This document shows positions 23,598-33,563 of a stretch of DNA of 61,103 nucleotides, in pieces (position 1 is the stretch's first letter; each line of letters begins with the position of its first letter). Where the stretch lies: NCBI GenBank assembly GCA_013115125.1, contig JABANN010000151.1, positions 1 to 61,103 of the forward strand, in the 5' to 3' direction. The notes under the pieces were generated by a model. The model was not told the DNA's origin, did no database searches, and saw only the letters and a list, made by a program, of their open reading frames with translations. Made by a program: the position numbers and the translations under genes. The stretch comes from Perkinsus olseni (Eukaryota; Perkinsozoa; Perkinsida).

Positions 23598-24129
23598 ACT
23601 CTTTGAGACTCTCTCATGAATCATGTTTAGGCAATAAATTCGACGATGATTTTTTTATATTCACGATGATGATTAGCAGGCATTGCGAAGGCCGATGCTC
23701 TGGATAAAGATATTGTGGCATGAACGGTGTAAAACATCTTTGGGTGTTGAATTGAAGTGCCCGTCGAAATTACAAGATTTTAGTTCCCGTGCCATACATG
23801 GGCAATCACGTGTGCCACGATGTACCATGATCGGCTCCATCACCCGCCACACGAGTGTAGCAAATTCGATCTGCTACCACTCATCCTTGTTGGCCTTCCC
23901 TGAGGTAATTAACAAAGCTGTTAAGAATCGTGATTGGTATAGATATATCCTACTGAATGTAGCAATCGCAGCAGAACCGAGCAGCAACTTTCAAGAGATT
24001 GGTTGAAATGGAGTATCACGAGAAGAAGATGGTCTCGATCACAGCTAGATTGGCGAGCCTGTGAATTCAACTCCGGTGAATTGACTGGTTCATCCCCAAA
24101 CGCAATATAGCAATCCGAATGTAATCACT
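23598..24129. other. Convergent 3' spacer
   Basis: This contains AATAAA at 23633-23638 and a T-run (23651-23657), a plausible 3' end for the mucin-like gene. The 107-codon frame at 23683-24006 has no support. Confidence 0.5.
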
Positions 24130-25190
24130 TCACAGAGACGCCTCTCCAGCTGTCAAGGCTAGGATATTGAAACGAATCTCGTCGGGATCTCTGCTCATGA
24201 AAACGTTCTTCACCACCTCGACTGTTCGTTGGAGCACCTGCCGTAAGTTCAGTCCGAACAAAGGGAGAAGCATCTCTCACTTGATCTGCTTGGCATTTGC
24301 CGTGGGGGATCGGTGTGGGTTTGCGACCGTCGAACTCTAGCAGCTCTCCGTCCACGACAGTAAAAGTGACGAAGTGTGTGTTGACCTTGGCAACAGAATG
24401 TCGCGGACAGTTACCTCTGTGGGTGCTCACCGATTCATTCTCCGCTGGAGGGCGACTCTGGCCCTGGTGTTCTGCCTGACAGGAGACAGAGCTCAGTAAC
24501 GTCACTTGCTCAAGAACTCACGCACTTGACGGTGGGCCTTCTCTAAGTTATCATCCCTCTCAATGAAGGTCGCCCGCTCATCAGGCGTCATCGACTTGGT
24601 GTTCTGCAGGAGGCTGTGAACGTAGGAATCGTCACCTAGGTGGCGAACGCTCAGCACGTCGTGACGATACAGCATCGCGGTATTACTGTATTCAACTCCA
24701 CATTTACCGTCTATGTTGGCCATGCAGTGGATGATGCCAATGGTACCGCAAGCGTTCCCAACTGTTTGCCTAGTGAAGTAGGCCTGACGTACCGATCACC
24801 GCGGTGGGAGCTGTCCTCGAGGCTTACACCAGCAGGAATTTCTTCCTTCTTCACAGCCTGGATGCGTTTCTTGTCATCCTCTTCAGTGGAATCTTTAATA
24901 GGGAATAACAATACCTGCAACATGCAGCAGATAACTGTAGAATACCACAACTCTGTCAACTCTCACCGCTGCCAGCACTGGCTGAGGGACCATTTCGATC
25001 GCCCAATCCTCGACTGACAACACGTCGGTAAAATGAAGGAAGGACGGCAAACCTGAAAACGAGCAAAAATACTTAAGCACGTACACTCCCTACAGGAAGC
25101 GCTACCGAGGCTCTTAGCATAGTCGGTCATGACTTCTGGATTGGCCTCCAGAGGCAGCCAACGCTTCTTGCTCTCCTTATTTTCACTCAT
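24130..25190 (-). CDS. UCHL3: Ubiquitin C-terminal hydrolase, UCHL3 type
   Basis: Cysteine protease (peptidase C12) that trims small adducts or precursor tails from ubiquitin and, in UCHL3, from NEDD8. At least eight exons join in phase. They read MSENKESKKRWLPLEANPEV, then LHFTDVLSVEDWAIEMVPQP, then VLLFPIKDSTEEDDKKRIQA, then YFTRQTVGNACGTIGIIHCM with the catalytic Cys in NACG. SYVHSLLQNTKSMTPDERAT, VNTHFVTFTVVDGELLEFDG (His in NTHF, Asp in EFDG) and RDPDEIRFNILALTAGEASL follow, with the stop at 24130. The oxyanion Gln is in the TRQT block. The total of about 230 residues matches the family. Introns are 44-100 nt. The active site is complete, so it should be functional. Confidence 0.95.
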
Positions 25191-25356
25191 AGTAATACCT
25201 TATTCTGACTCTTGAAAACTACTTACGGAAACCAGCCCCATAAATCGGTTACTACAACGCAAGGGAACTGCCATTGGGTGGAGATAGCGAGGCAGCAACA
25301 GACGGCAGACAATATCAATTGGTTATAATACAGACAAGACAACACAGGGTAACAGA

Positions 25357-26430
25357 TCAGTACGTGAGCTCGACCCAGGTCACCTCACCCGAGCCGCCCT
25401 CTGAGACCAACTGCCGCTGCAAAACGTCAACTTTCTCGCCTTTCCGACTGATCAGAGCCACCGGTCTGCCATGTACGAGTTCCTTCTTGGAGATGTCGAA
25501 TCGACCCGTGTCACCAACATGCTTCACCGACAAGGCGCCATCTATCACATCCTTAGCCCCTTTCGACCATCTATCCACCCACTCCTTAAGATCAGCCTCA
25601 TCCCGATCCGCAGGGTGCAAGGCGACGGTGATGCCGCTAACAGGGGTGCAGACGTCGGGTCGATGGACCCTCAAGTGAGTGCGATTAACGACCTCACAAC
25701 CGTCGATGATCGGGCACGTCATCATACCAGACGGAGACTCTCTCGGCACGGCTAGGGAGAGCCGCTCTGACCGCCACTCACAATTACGCATTCGCCTCAG
25801 CTCGATGTCGTAGAGATCCAGAAGGGAGAAGAAGTGGCGTAGGAAACTCGCGTGGGATACAATTACGTAAACAACATCATCGCCCCACTGGTTCTCATCG
25901 AGGTCCTCGCGGATGAGCGCCACTAGATTGCGAACCCTCTGGTCGACTTCTTGCCGAGTCTCCCTCGGATGTGCTGAGGTCATTACGTCCTCCTCGTGAC
26001 CATCCCCTTTCATCTCGATACCAATATCCGGCCCGAAGAACTCTCGAGCGTTCGCTTCCACTTGCGCCAAAGAGGGGCGGGTATCGCATGTGTGGAGGCC
26101 GCATTGTTCTCTCGCCCAATCAGTGACTATCACCGATCGGCCAGCCAGTAGGTCTCTCCACTGCTCGCTGACGATCGCCGCCGTTTCAATGGTACGACGA
26201 AGCGTACTGCATATCAGTCGGACCTTCTTCGCACTCCGGACCCCCTCCGGAGCCTCTGCTTCTCGGGCCTGCTGTCGACCAAACTCCGTGAGGGCGGCAT
26301 CCTCGTAACAGGGATCAGTAAAGATATCTTCTCTCGATACGTTGGCTGGACGCGTCCGAGAGGCGACGTTGTGCGTGGCCTCGCCGTGCCGTAGAAAGTA
26401 GACACTAACGGACGACATCGGAGGAGACAT
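25357..26430 (-). CDS. Histidine phosphatase with C-terminal extension
   Basis: Single-exon protein of the histidine phosphatase (phosphoglycerate mutase-like) superfamily. The phosphoacceptor motif YFLRHGEATHN is near the N-terminus, the second arginine-type segment is RLICSTLRRTIETA, and the second catalytic histidine is in YVIVSHASFLRHFF. I set the start at 26430 (MSPPMSSVSVYF; 26418 is also possible) because the RHG motif normally sits within about 15 residues of it. The open frame extends upstream to 26523 but with unlikely sequence. After the catalytic domain about 120 residues follow with no recognised fold (YDIELRRMRNCEW, SGMMTCPIIDGCEVVNRTHL, LKEWVDRWSKGAKDVIDG). Eukaryotic members with this layout often have unknown substrates. 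Confidence 0.88.
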   Translation of the reverse strand: MSPPMSSVSVYFLRHGEATHNVASRTRPANVSREDIFTDPCYEDAALTEFGRQQAREAEAPEGVRSAKKVRLICSTLRRTIETAAIVSEQWRDLLAGRSVIVTDWAREQCGLHTCDTRPSLAQVEANAREFFGPDIGIEMKGDGHEEDVMTSAHPRETRQEVDQRVRNLVALIREDLDENQWGDDVVYVIVSHASFLRHFFSLLDLYDIELRRMRNCEWRSERLSLAVPRESPSGMMTCPIIDGCEVVNRTHLRVHRPDVCTPVSGITVALHPADRDEADLKEWVDRWSKGAKDVIDGALSVKHVGDTGRFDISKKELVHGRPVALISRKGEKVDVLQRQLVSEGGSGEVTWVELTY

Positions 26431-26533
26431 GGAGCAGAGGAACACAATCCGAAGGGAAGGAATACGTCCCAGCCCCTGAACAACGCAAGGAGGGGAGTCA
26501 GGAAAGATCATCATCAACATCATAGCCGCATGA

Positions 26534-26971
26534 TCACCAGAGAGGACGGTATTGGTAGTACCATAGTGTTAGATGCCTCGTCGTCGGGTCCACTACGACA
26601 TAGCAGTAGTTACTAGGATGGTCGATCGAATGCAGCTTGGCGCCTCCACAGAGGGTGGTTATTTTGTATGCTTTACAGGGGCACACTATCGACCCGTCAG
26701 GTCCAAGACGAACGGAGACAAGATCCTGATGAAAATACAGAGTTGAGGGCCTTCGCGGTGACCAGTGGTGCGATAGAAGGTTCAGATAACAGCGGCCCAG
26801 TTGAGCGCGGCCGTTAAGTGTGACGGTGTCGCACTGACTCCGGAGAGGAACCGGGTGATCGACGACACAGAGGAGATGAGAAGTTGGAAGGAAGAGGAGG
26901 GATCGCTCCGGTTCACGTCCCATGGCAGACCCCCACCATGCCATGGAGTTAGGAGATGCACAACGAAACAC
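26534..26971 (-). CDS. Uncertain minus-strand coding stretch
   Basis: A 145-codon frame contains PSTLYFHQDLVSVRLGPDGS and AYKITTLCGGAKLHSIDHP. The second half is more protein-like than the first, and a GT-AG intron (acceptor ttttcatcag) could join it to exons further right on the minus strand. No family was recognised. It may be the last exon of the gene in the next entry. Confidence 0.25.
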   Translation of the reverse strand: MFRCASPNSMAWWGSAMGREPERSLLFLPTSHLLCVVDHPVPLRSQCDTVTLNGRAQLGRCYLNLLSHHWSPRRPSTLYFHQDLVSVRLGPDGSIVCPCKAYKITTLCGGAKLHSIDHPSNYCYVVVDPTTRHLTLWYYQYRPLW

Positions 26972-26989
26972 GACTTCTACCGGCTCTGC

Positions 26990-28046
26990 AGTTGACTACC
27001 TTGAAAATCTTCTTGGTGTGCTCGATGTAGGGGGTAACGATCTCCTCATACTGATTGGATGCACCGCCGATAACTACATGGAGGAAGACCTTGAACAGGA
27101 GCTCCTGACCTGAAGACAACACCTTCACTGCGCCACGGAATTATTCGCCACGCTAGCTAGTAGAACCCAGAAGTGGTCTTCGTTACGATGAATGAGAAAT
27201 CTTACGGATCGTCTCAGGGAAGGTCTCGTATAGCTCCGACTCTTCACAAACCAGCGCTTCCCTCAAAGTATCATACAGGGGTATCTTCAAGCAGCATCAG
27301 CGACATGTTACGACCTCAAGATTCACCACCACTACCCCTTCCCAATCTTCCTCGAATCGACCTTGGATGCGACCAGTGGCAGCGTTCACTATTCGCTTTT
27401 CCGTCAGAACCTGTCACACTTGCCATACCAGAGCAAGGCTATCCTCTGGTACATGGAAGATACTCATATCAGTATGCTTCACAGTGAGCTGTTCCATCTC
27501 AACTTTGGTCCCCGGGCCAATGCCACTGACACCACGGCAGGCGTGCGGGAGAATCTGAGCTCAGCGACACTAATATGCAGCACCGCCGGCATGCTCCAGC
27601 GTTCGAGGTTGATACGGAAAGCTAGGGTGCGCACACGCTGGGCCTCAGCGCTCTTGAAGAACTCCTGGACCATAAACTGCCTCTCTGATTCGGTATCAGC
27701 TGGGCTATCATAGAGGAAGCGTAGAATGACCTGAGCAGGAAGCGAGCGGAAGTAAGGTCGACTGTATTGAGCAGCTGACAACGGTCGAGAAGGCTTGCTG
27801 GATCATAGGGGACGATATTGACGCTGAAATTTGACCTAGACCGTTAACCCTTGCGAAAGATTGGCTTGTCCGTCCCGCAAGTAGTGGCGCGGAAGACCTA
27901 GGTCGTGCCCTGTTGTATTCGTCTTCTCGCAGTTGAATGATAGCCACCCTCGAACTGCAACCTCGTAAAGCCGAACCACGTAGGCATGATCCGCTAACCT
28001 TCAGTTCGCAAAGGAAAAGCCTTTCGGAAGCATTCCGCAGTGACAC
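26990..28046 (-). CDS. Unrecognised multi-exon minus-strand gene
   Basis: Several blocks look coding. QVILRFLYDSPADTESERQF and AEAQRVRTLAFRINLERWSM lie near 27730-27590. A 29-nt intron joins the latter to VEMEQLTVKHTDMSIFHVPE. Further on are ATGRIQGRFEEDWEGVVVVN, LYDTLREALVCEESELYETF and LFKVFLHVVIGGASNQYEEI. Together they read as a soluble, helix-rich protein, but I could not assign a family or settle all joins. One join looks like an 18-nt intron and is more likely part of a 53-nt one. The first exon is probably near 28046 or further right. Confidence 0.35.
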
Positions 28047-28140
28047 AACTTCGCTCGACCTTACGACCGGTGAGTGGCCCTCAGCAAACTAGTTATCCAC
28101 TGTAGGCCAGACTCCGAGAAACCGGAGAGTAACAAAACGG

Positions 28141-28401
28141 TCATGCCCTCAGTACCATATCCTGATCCAAACCCCACTTCTTGAAGTCTGCCTGCAACTG
28201 CCTGTCACCAAAGCACTTAGGGATGGCCTCCGGTAAAAATCGGAACTTGTACGCCTTAGAAGCGGTAGGCTCCTCATCGCCTTCCTGACCGGGAACGACG
28301 TCAACCTCCGTTATGATAGTCATAAGTGGACACGAAAGCATCGCCATATTCCCCAACGACACAAACCCGACAAACCCCAAGCGAGAAACAGAGCTTAACA
28401 A
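28141..28401 (-). CDS. Small hypothetical or first exon
   Basis: A short frame with protein-like content (MTIITEVDVVPGQEGDEEPT, AYKFRFLPEAIPKCFGDRQL, KKWGLDQDMVL). It begins within a few bases of the amine oxidase stop on the same strand. It could be exon 1 of the gene to its left or a separate 60-87-residue protein. No family was recognised. Confidence 0.3.
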   Translation of the reverse strand: MLSSVSRLGFVGFVSLGNMAMLSCPLMTIITEVDVVPGQEGDEEPTASKAYKFRFLPEAIPKCFGDRQLQADFKKWGLDQDMVLRA

Positions 28402-29720
28402 GGTCGACCGGTCAGATACTCCTCGACATCCTCAGCAGCCTTGGCCCCCGTCAGGAGGGCCGCGTGGACTGCTCCTTGATACTCCGGGTCGCAGTGCTCA
28501 CCAGCGAACCACACCAAGCCGTGTCGCTGGGCTGCCGCTTCAACGTCCTTCTCAGTAGCCCCTGGCCTGTAATGCGAGTAGGCTCCCATCGAGTACAACC
28601 CCGAGCAGAAGAAAGTGATGCCAGTTTGGTCCGGCGGAGGGAGATCCGGGATGGCTATCCTGAGGGCCTGCACCGCGCCATCGATTGCCTCTGCCCCGCT
28701 GATGTCCACTACTTGCGCTGTGACGGCGTTTCCGGAGAGGACCTCGAAGAGCCAGTTCTGCCCACCGGGCCCGATAACGGCTATCCCCTCCTTATCATCA
28801 GGTATCGGGTCCACCTTATCCCACCCAAGGAATACCTTCTCGCTGGTACCGGTACCCAATCTCCCGATAGACTCCCGCTGAGCTGACGGCAACTCCGGAA
28901 CGAAGCGAAGGCGACCTTGTTGCAGAACTCCCAAAGGAACGGTACAGATACAAGCTCTCGCAAAGTACTCCGCACCATCACGAGCCGTAACCGTCACAGA
29001 AGCATCACCATCTTGCTCTACGGAGACGACTGGAGTAGAGAGCACGAAGTGGGCGTTGGGGCACTCCTTCTCGAGCTCCTCGACCAGAGCGTACATGCCT
29101 TCCACCACTTTACCGTCTGGGCCATCACACCTGCCAGTTTCGTCGGAACCGTCAAACTCGTTGGCTCGGAGCTGAGCGTCGGAGCTGACTCCCATCCACG
29201 TGTGAACAAGATACCACCAAAGATACCTCAGAAGCTCGTCTTCGGCGGAGAGGTCGACCCCAGCCAGTCGGACGCCTTCCTCAAGACTAACGTCATCATC
29301 CAACTCCCGACAAACTTTTTCCACTTTTTCCATCAGATTTTGCATTCTTTTATGAGCGCTGTCCAGTTCCTCAGCCGAATACAACCTCCCCTGAGAGCTG
29401 TACGCCCGCAGCGCCGTAATGTACTCCTCGTCAGATCCAGGATACTCTTCGAGGTTGAGCTTCCCGCGATTAACCAGGTCGACCATAGGATTCTCGGGAC
29501 ACACGCCGTGGATGTACTGAGCGCCCATGTCAATAGCAACCCCCCGATGCCACTTGGTCGGGCTTATCCTTCCCCCCAGCCTCGGTCGTGCCTCGATGAC
29601 AGCCACGTTGTAGAGGCCCTGCAGGGCCCTGGCCGCGGCAAGGCCCGCAGCACCCCCACCAATGATAATGACGTCGAATGCTGTTGAAGCAGGGTGGTGG
29701 TCGGAGGAACACATAGGCAA
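28395..29720 (-). CDS. FAD-dependent amine (polyamine) oxidase
   Basis: Intronless 441-residue flavin amine oxidase of the polyamine oxidase / LSD1-catalytic-domain family, predicted to oxidise polyamines or similar secondary amines with release of hydrogen peroxide. The dinucleotide fold is FDVIIIGGGAAGLAAARAL (residues about 15-33), followed by VIEARPRLGGRISP, IDMGAQYIHGV and the substrate-domain segment EKVFLGWDK. The C-terminal FAD-binding stretch is WFAGEHCDPEYQGAVHAALL. Length and motif order match the family. No signal peptide is seen, so it is probably cytosolic or peroxisomal; the end (TGRPC) is not a standard peroxisomal signal. Substrate specificity cannot be read from sequence. 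Confidence 0.92.
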   Translation of the reverse strand: MPMCSSDHHPASTAFDVIIIGGGAAGLAAARALQGLYNVAVIEARPRLGGRISPTKWHRGVAIDMGAQYIHGVCPENPMVDLVNRGKLNLEEYPGSDEEYITALRAYSSQGRLYSAEELDSAHKRMQNLMEKVEKVCRELDDDVSLEEGVRLAGVDLSAEDELLRYLWWYLVHTWMGVSSDAQLRANEFDGSDETGRCDGPDGKVVEGMYALVEELEKECPNAHFVLSTPVVSVEQDGDASVTVTARDGAEYFARACICTVPLGVLQQGRLRFVPELPSAQRESIGRLGTGTSEKVFLGWDKVDPIPDDKEGIAVIGPGGQNWLFEVLSGNAVTAQVVDISGAEAIDGAVQALRIAIPDLPPPDQTGITFFCSGLYSMGAYSHYRPGATEKDVEAAAQRHGLVWFAGEHCDPEYQGAVHAALLTGAKAAEDVEEYLTGRPC

Positions 29721-29833
29721 GAGAGCAACGGACTACTGATTGGCTACCCTGAGACGGGGATGTCGAGCGTTGGTGCGGCCACAGGGTAGATTCACCTGTT
29801 GAAGACAACAACGCAAGATAGATTTAGTCGTGA

Positions 29834-29922
29834 AAAAAGAACCGTGGTGGGATCGAACCCGGGATCTCGTGAAATAACATAAACGCGGCAGAGAAAACTG
29901 CTTGCGGGTTGCTACCCGGGTG
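29834..29922 (-). repeat. tRNA-like element with T-run
   Basis: The minus strand contains GGTTCGATCCC, a very good B-box match, followed 11 nt later by six T residues as in a pol III terminator. The upstream half lacks a good A box and the T stem mispairs, so I do not call a tRNA. A tRNA pseudogene or SINE fragment is likelier. It sits between the amine oxidase and the GT31-TSP1 array. Confidence 0.35.
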
Positions 29923-29924
29923 AA

Positions 29925-32547
29925 TCATTGAAGCCCTGACTCGAGAGGGGCTTGAGGGGCGGTCGAGCTTCGCTCCGCTGCTCGGTTTCTCATCCAGCAA
30001 AGGCCTCCGAGGGCTAACGCTACTACAAGGGAGATGATGAAGAACACGAGCAGGGGAGGACCACGACCAGATATGAACCGCGACGATGCACTGTCCTTGA
30101 TGAGACCGGAAACACCGCCAGTGAGACTCGTAGAAGCACCGAGAGTTTCGGCGCCCACTGTTGTTGTAGAGATGGGCGTAGTGGCCAAGAAGGCTCCCTC
30201 AGGGCAAGGGTGATCATTGCAGGGTTCCTCCTCTGACGGTCTGGTATTAGCATCACATTCAACATCATCATAAGCATGTCCGTTGGGGCCAGAGCATTTG
30301 ATGCACCTAAAAAGACATCGGCACTGCATAGGGAGGCCCTCTCACCTGGTACGGACCCCTCCACCACATTCTTTAGAACATCCACTCCAACCATCAGCCT
30401 TCCACTGGAATGATATCTTGCAAACTCCATCCCTAGTGGATGTATGATCGGGAACGACAACACCATCGGGGATCATAGCGGTAGTGATGGCATCAAAGTA
30501 AAACCTAAACCGGGGCGTGTCAGCAGCCGAGGCCACAACCCAACAACGCCGCCTCACTTCTGTCCGCCCCCAGCTGGAAGAGTCGCCCTCCTACGGGAGG
30601 ACTCCTGAGGAGATTCCATCCTCCAGCAGGAGTCACCAAACATCTCATAGCGTCTTTGCTTCCATCGTAACGTCTCAAACGTATTGTAATGATCTACTTG
30701 GTAGACCTTGCCGGCTGTGTCCCTGAAAGCAGACCACAGTATCCACAGACTGCCCTCTCGCACCCCATCCTGAAGCAGCGTGCTACCAATTATTTTTCTC
30801 GCAAGTGATAGCACACCCACACTGGGGCGTCATCGGCGAGACGTCGTAGTCGATGCGCGTGAATCTACGTACGAATGAACTGAGCGGACAGCGGCGTGGG
30901 TGGTCGTACTCGAAGGGCGCGAGGTAGGTGCCAATCATGGCGTCCTCAGCCTCAATCTCCTTGAAAGGGAGGGCGGCCTCGGCCAGGAACTGCACCAAAT
31001 CGAATGACAAGACATAGCCAGCACCTACGGAAAACACGAGGGAAGGAGTATCGACACCTAGAATGCGACGGCAGCACATTGCATGCTACGGAAAAGCAGA
31101 AGAGGCGATCTAGAACTCACGACTGATCTCATGGTCGAATCTGACCCACGAAATCGGCTTGCCAAACACGTCCGCTGGTCGGGAAAAGTGATGAGCTGCC
31201 CCGAGGAAGGCACCTCGAGCGTTGACTGGGTAATCTTTCAAGCCAGTGGAACTCTTGAGGGACTCTTGAAGGATTGGAAGTCCCCACCAGAATTCGCCTG
31301 CGTAGACTCTTGCAAGCTCGAATGCTCTCTTCTCATCAAGCGCCGAGATGAGCCTAACAAATATCCTATCTCGCTGACGAGTAGATGATCATACCTCTGA
31401 ACATGGACGTAGCTGTCCGTGTCTGTCTTGAGTAACAAGCGAAACCTAAAAAGAATACATACCGCGGAAATCCTCGCTGAAGGCTCGGCTAATCACAGCA
31501 GGCGTACTTGCCAAAGAGTTGTTGGGCCACCTTGAAGGTCTCAATTACTTTGAGGCCCAACCGGCTGTAGCCATCCTTGAACCCAGTGAGCTCGTGAATG
31601 TCTCCTGAAGGGCGGCCGATGCTACCTCAAAATCAGCCAGAATGTGGCATGAGATTTTCCGAGTTGGGGAGGGCAATGGAAGTGCGACCAGCGTGAGGTA
31701 AAGATACCACTTAGCCTCATTGCAAACAAAAAGTGTTGGAACGGGCTCGACGAAGCTCGAATTACTTCGCTTCGGGCATAGCTTAATTTCCGATCAGAAC
31801 AAATGCACGACCCCGCGCTCCCTATGGATGCAGGCGGTGCCCTGACGCTCGGTCAGATCGACCAGGAGGAGCAGCGCCGGTAGATTCACGGACAGTTCAA
31901 CCGTTATAAGTTGCCGGTTAGCGCCACAGGACGACTCATTTCATAGCCCACTGTTCTCGCTACACAAGCCCCTCTGCGGATAATAAATCTACATTACGCG
32001 GTAAGCAAACGCCGGAAATAGCTGAGATCTATTTACCATATTGCGCCTTCTCCGTCTCTAAGCTGGTCCGCTCCCCTGGAGCCAGCTCGGTGGTGTCTCC
32101 TACGACGAAATACAGCTCTACCTTTCTCTTGCCGCGCTGAAAACACAATCATATTCAACTCGCTCACGTAAGCACTCGATCCCAGTGTAGGGGGGGGGAG
32201 GCGAAACAGCAGGGACCACACTCGTGAACTCATCTCGCTCTCACAAGGAGTTTCGCGGACCCGACGAAGAAGCTAGATAAAGTAGCTATGCTGCTGCAAC
32301 TCTACAAACAGCCGCTGCTGACTCCCCGCCTAGTTATCCTCTCCCAGAACTAGAACCCCTACGGTTCCCCAGCATCCCCCACCTCTCGAACGTCAGCCAG
32401 CTGCCTGGCCCAAGAGTCACGTACTGTACACCTCCGCTGTGTCTGGGTCGGGGCGGTGGGGATTACTATCGCCAGGTCCAGCACCTCCTCGCCTCGGTTG
32501 GATGCAGGGAGGATTGATAAAATTAATAAATGCAGGAGCCTCCTCAT
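29925..32547 (-). CDS. GT31 glycosyltransferase-TSP1 membrane protein, copy A
   Basis: The best-preserved copy of the array. A signal peptide (MRRLLHLLILSILPASNRGE) leads into a beta-1,3-galactosyltransferase-like GT31 domain: LDLAIVIPTAPTQTQRRC, RDSW, ELYFVVGDTTEL, GDIHELTGFKDGYSRLGL, the DxD-type LLKTDTDSYVHV, YPVNARG, AGYVLSFDLVQFL and EAEDAMIGTYLAPF. A linker (YQVDHYNTFETLRWKQRRYE) follows. Next is a TSP1 domain: WKADGWSGCSKECGGGVRTR, spliced to CIKCSGPNGHAYDDVE and EEEPCNDHPCPEG. A transmembrane helix (PPLLVFFIISLVVALALGG) and a short basic tail complete it. This is a type I layout, opposite to ordinary Golgi glycosyltransferases. About nine exons keep phase (for example CAG-AA|G into FYFDAITTAM). 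The TSP1 has WSGC, a C-mannosylation-like site, but CSKEC lacks the Ser/Thr needed for O-fucose. The donor and acceptor sugars are unknown. Confidence 0.85.
30214..30705 (-). repeat. Block shared by all three array copies
   Basis: About 490 nt covering the TSP1 exons, their introns and the preceding linker exon are nearly identical here, at about 33834-34316 and at about 37127-37622. Only a handful of differences can be counted by eye, even inside introns. Similarity drops sharply on both sides. Confidence 0.9.
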
Positions 32548-33563
32548 CCATTAAAGCACCACCAGCTGAGTGAGCCAGCCCCAGTAATCTGCCGAGCGAA
32601 CTTTCAAGGAAGAAATCATTGCACACATCCCCCCTTCACAAAACCAATAGGTGGTGCTGAAGGTGGGCTCGGGTGGTATCACATACACCAGTGCTACGCA
32701 GCAGGATCGGCATGAGCGATATTCCCATGCAGACCCTATGAGCGCACAGAATGAGCTTGTGCGGCCAAGACAAGAAAGTTGCTGTAGTTCAACGTAGTTC
32801 AATGCTAGAGCTCCCCAGGAGCGAGCACTGGATACTGCAATGAGTGTCACGGCTGCATGGCGGCGGATGCGAGCTCGACCCAGCCTCCCGCTCCCTAGAT
32901 GTGGAGGTAGGATACTAGAGACTGCTGATTGGACCCAGACCTGGTATGGAGTCGGACAGCTCACGTGTTCTACTGAACCCTGAGGAGCTCTATTGACAGC
33001 AAACACAGGCTACTGCCGAGGTGCTGGCAATGACACTGGTGAACGTCGCACAACAGGTCAGAGAGAGCCACGCACTGTTCACACTCCCAACCTCTGCATC
33101 TGGGAATTCCGCATAACTGGAGTTCGTAGACTTAGTAGACTTAGACAAGGGTAGGTGACTCCGAAGCTGCATGGGCCTAGCGTGGTAGCGAACGACCATG
33201 CTTTTCCAGCTCGCCGATATCGCTGTGGCGCAAGAGGCAGCATCTTCGGTCATAGTCTACTTTTCACCGCAACCCTGCAGGACACTAGTACATAGTGTCC
33301 TGGCGATCACTGTTCATGACATGAGCCCACACTTTCCACTCCAAACACAACAAGACGGGAGCAGGCTATGATACTGCGGACGGAATAGCAACTTGCAAGG
33401 TAGCCGCTACCGGGTCAACTGCAGAGACCACTCGAGAAAGAAGGGCAAAGCTTCTGTGAAAAAGGCTTATAGACCCTTAGAAGAGAAAATAGCCGTGATG
33501 CAGCCGATAGTAAACGGACTCGAAGGAGGGGGGAGAAGCCCGTGATTGAGCTCATGTTGAGCA
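32548..33563. other. Spacer between array copies A and B
   Basis: A 151-codon minus-strand frame (32551-33006) and smaller ones have no domain. It is the likely 5' region of copy A. No repeat is shared with the other inter-copy spacer that I could see. Confidence 0.5.

Noticed and set aside
27400-27430. 18-nt intron in an unknown minus-strand gene
   Set aside because: A 53-nt alternative (donor gtatct) ends at the same acceptor. The gene model is too uncertain to claim an ultra-short intron.
29018-29687. Plus-strand 256-codon frame opposite the amine oxidase
   Set aside because: The minus strand encodes a full FAD amine oxidase with all motifs. The antisense frame is a by-product of codon bias.
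29834-29922. Functional tRNA on the minus strand
   Set aside because: The B box is good, but T-stem pairing fails and there is no acceptor stem or proper A box.
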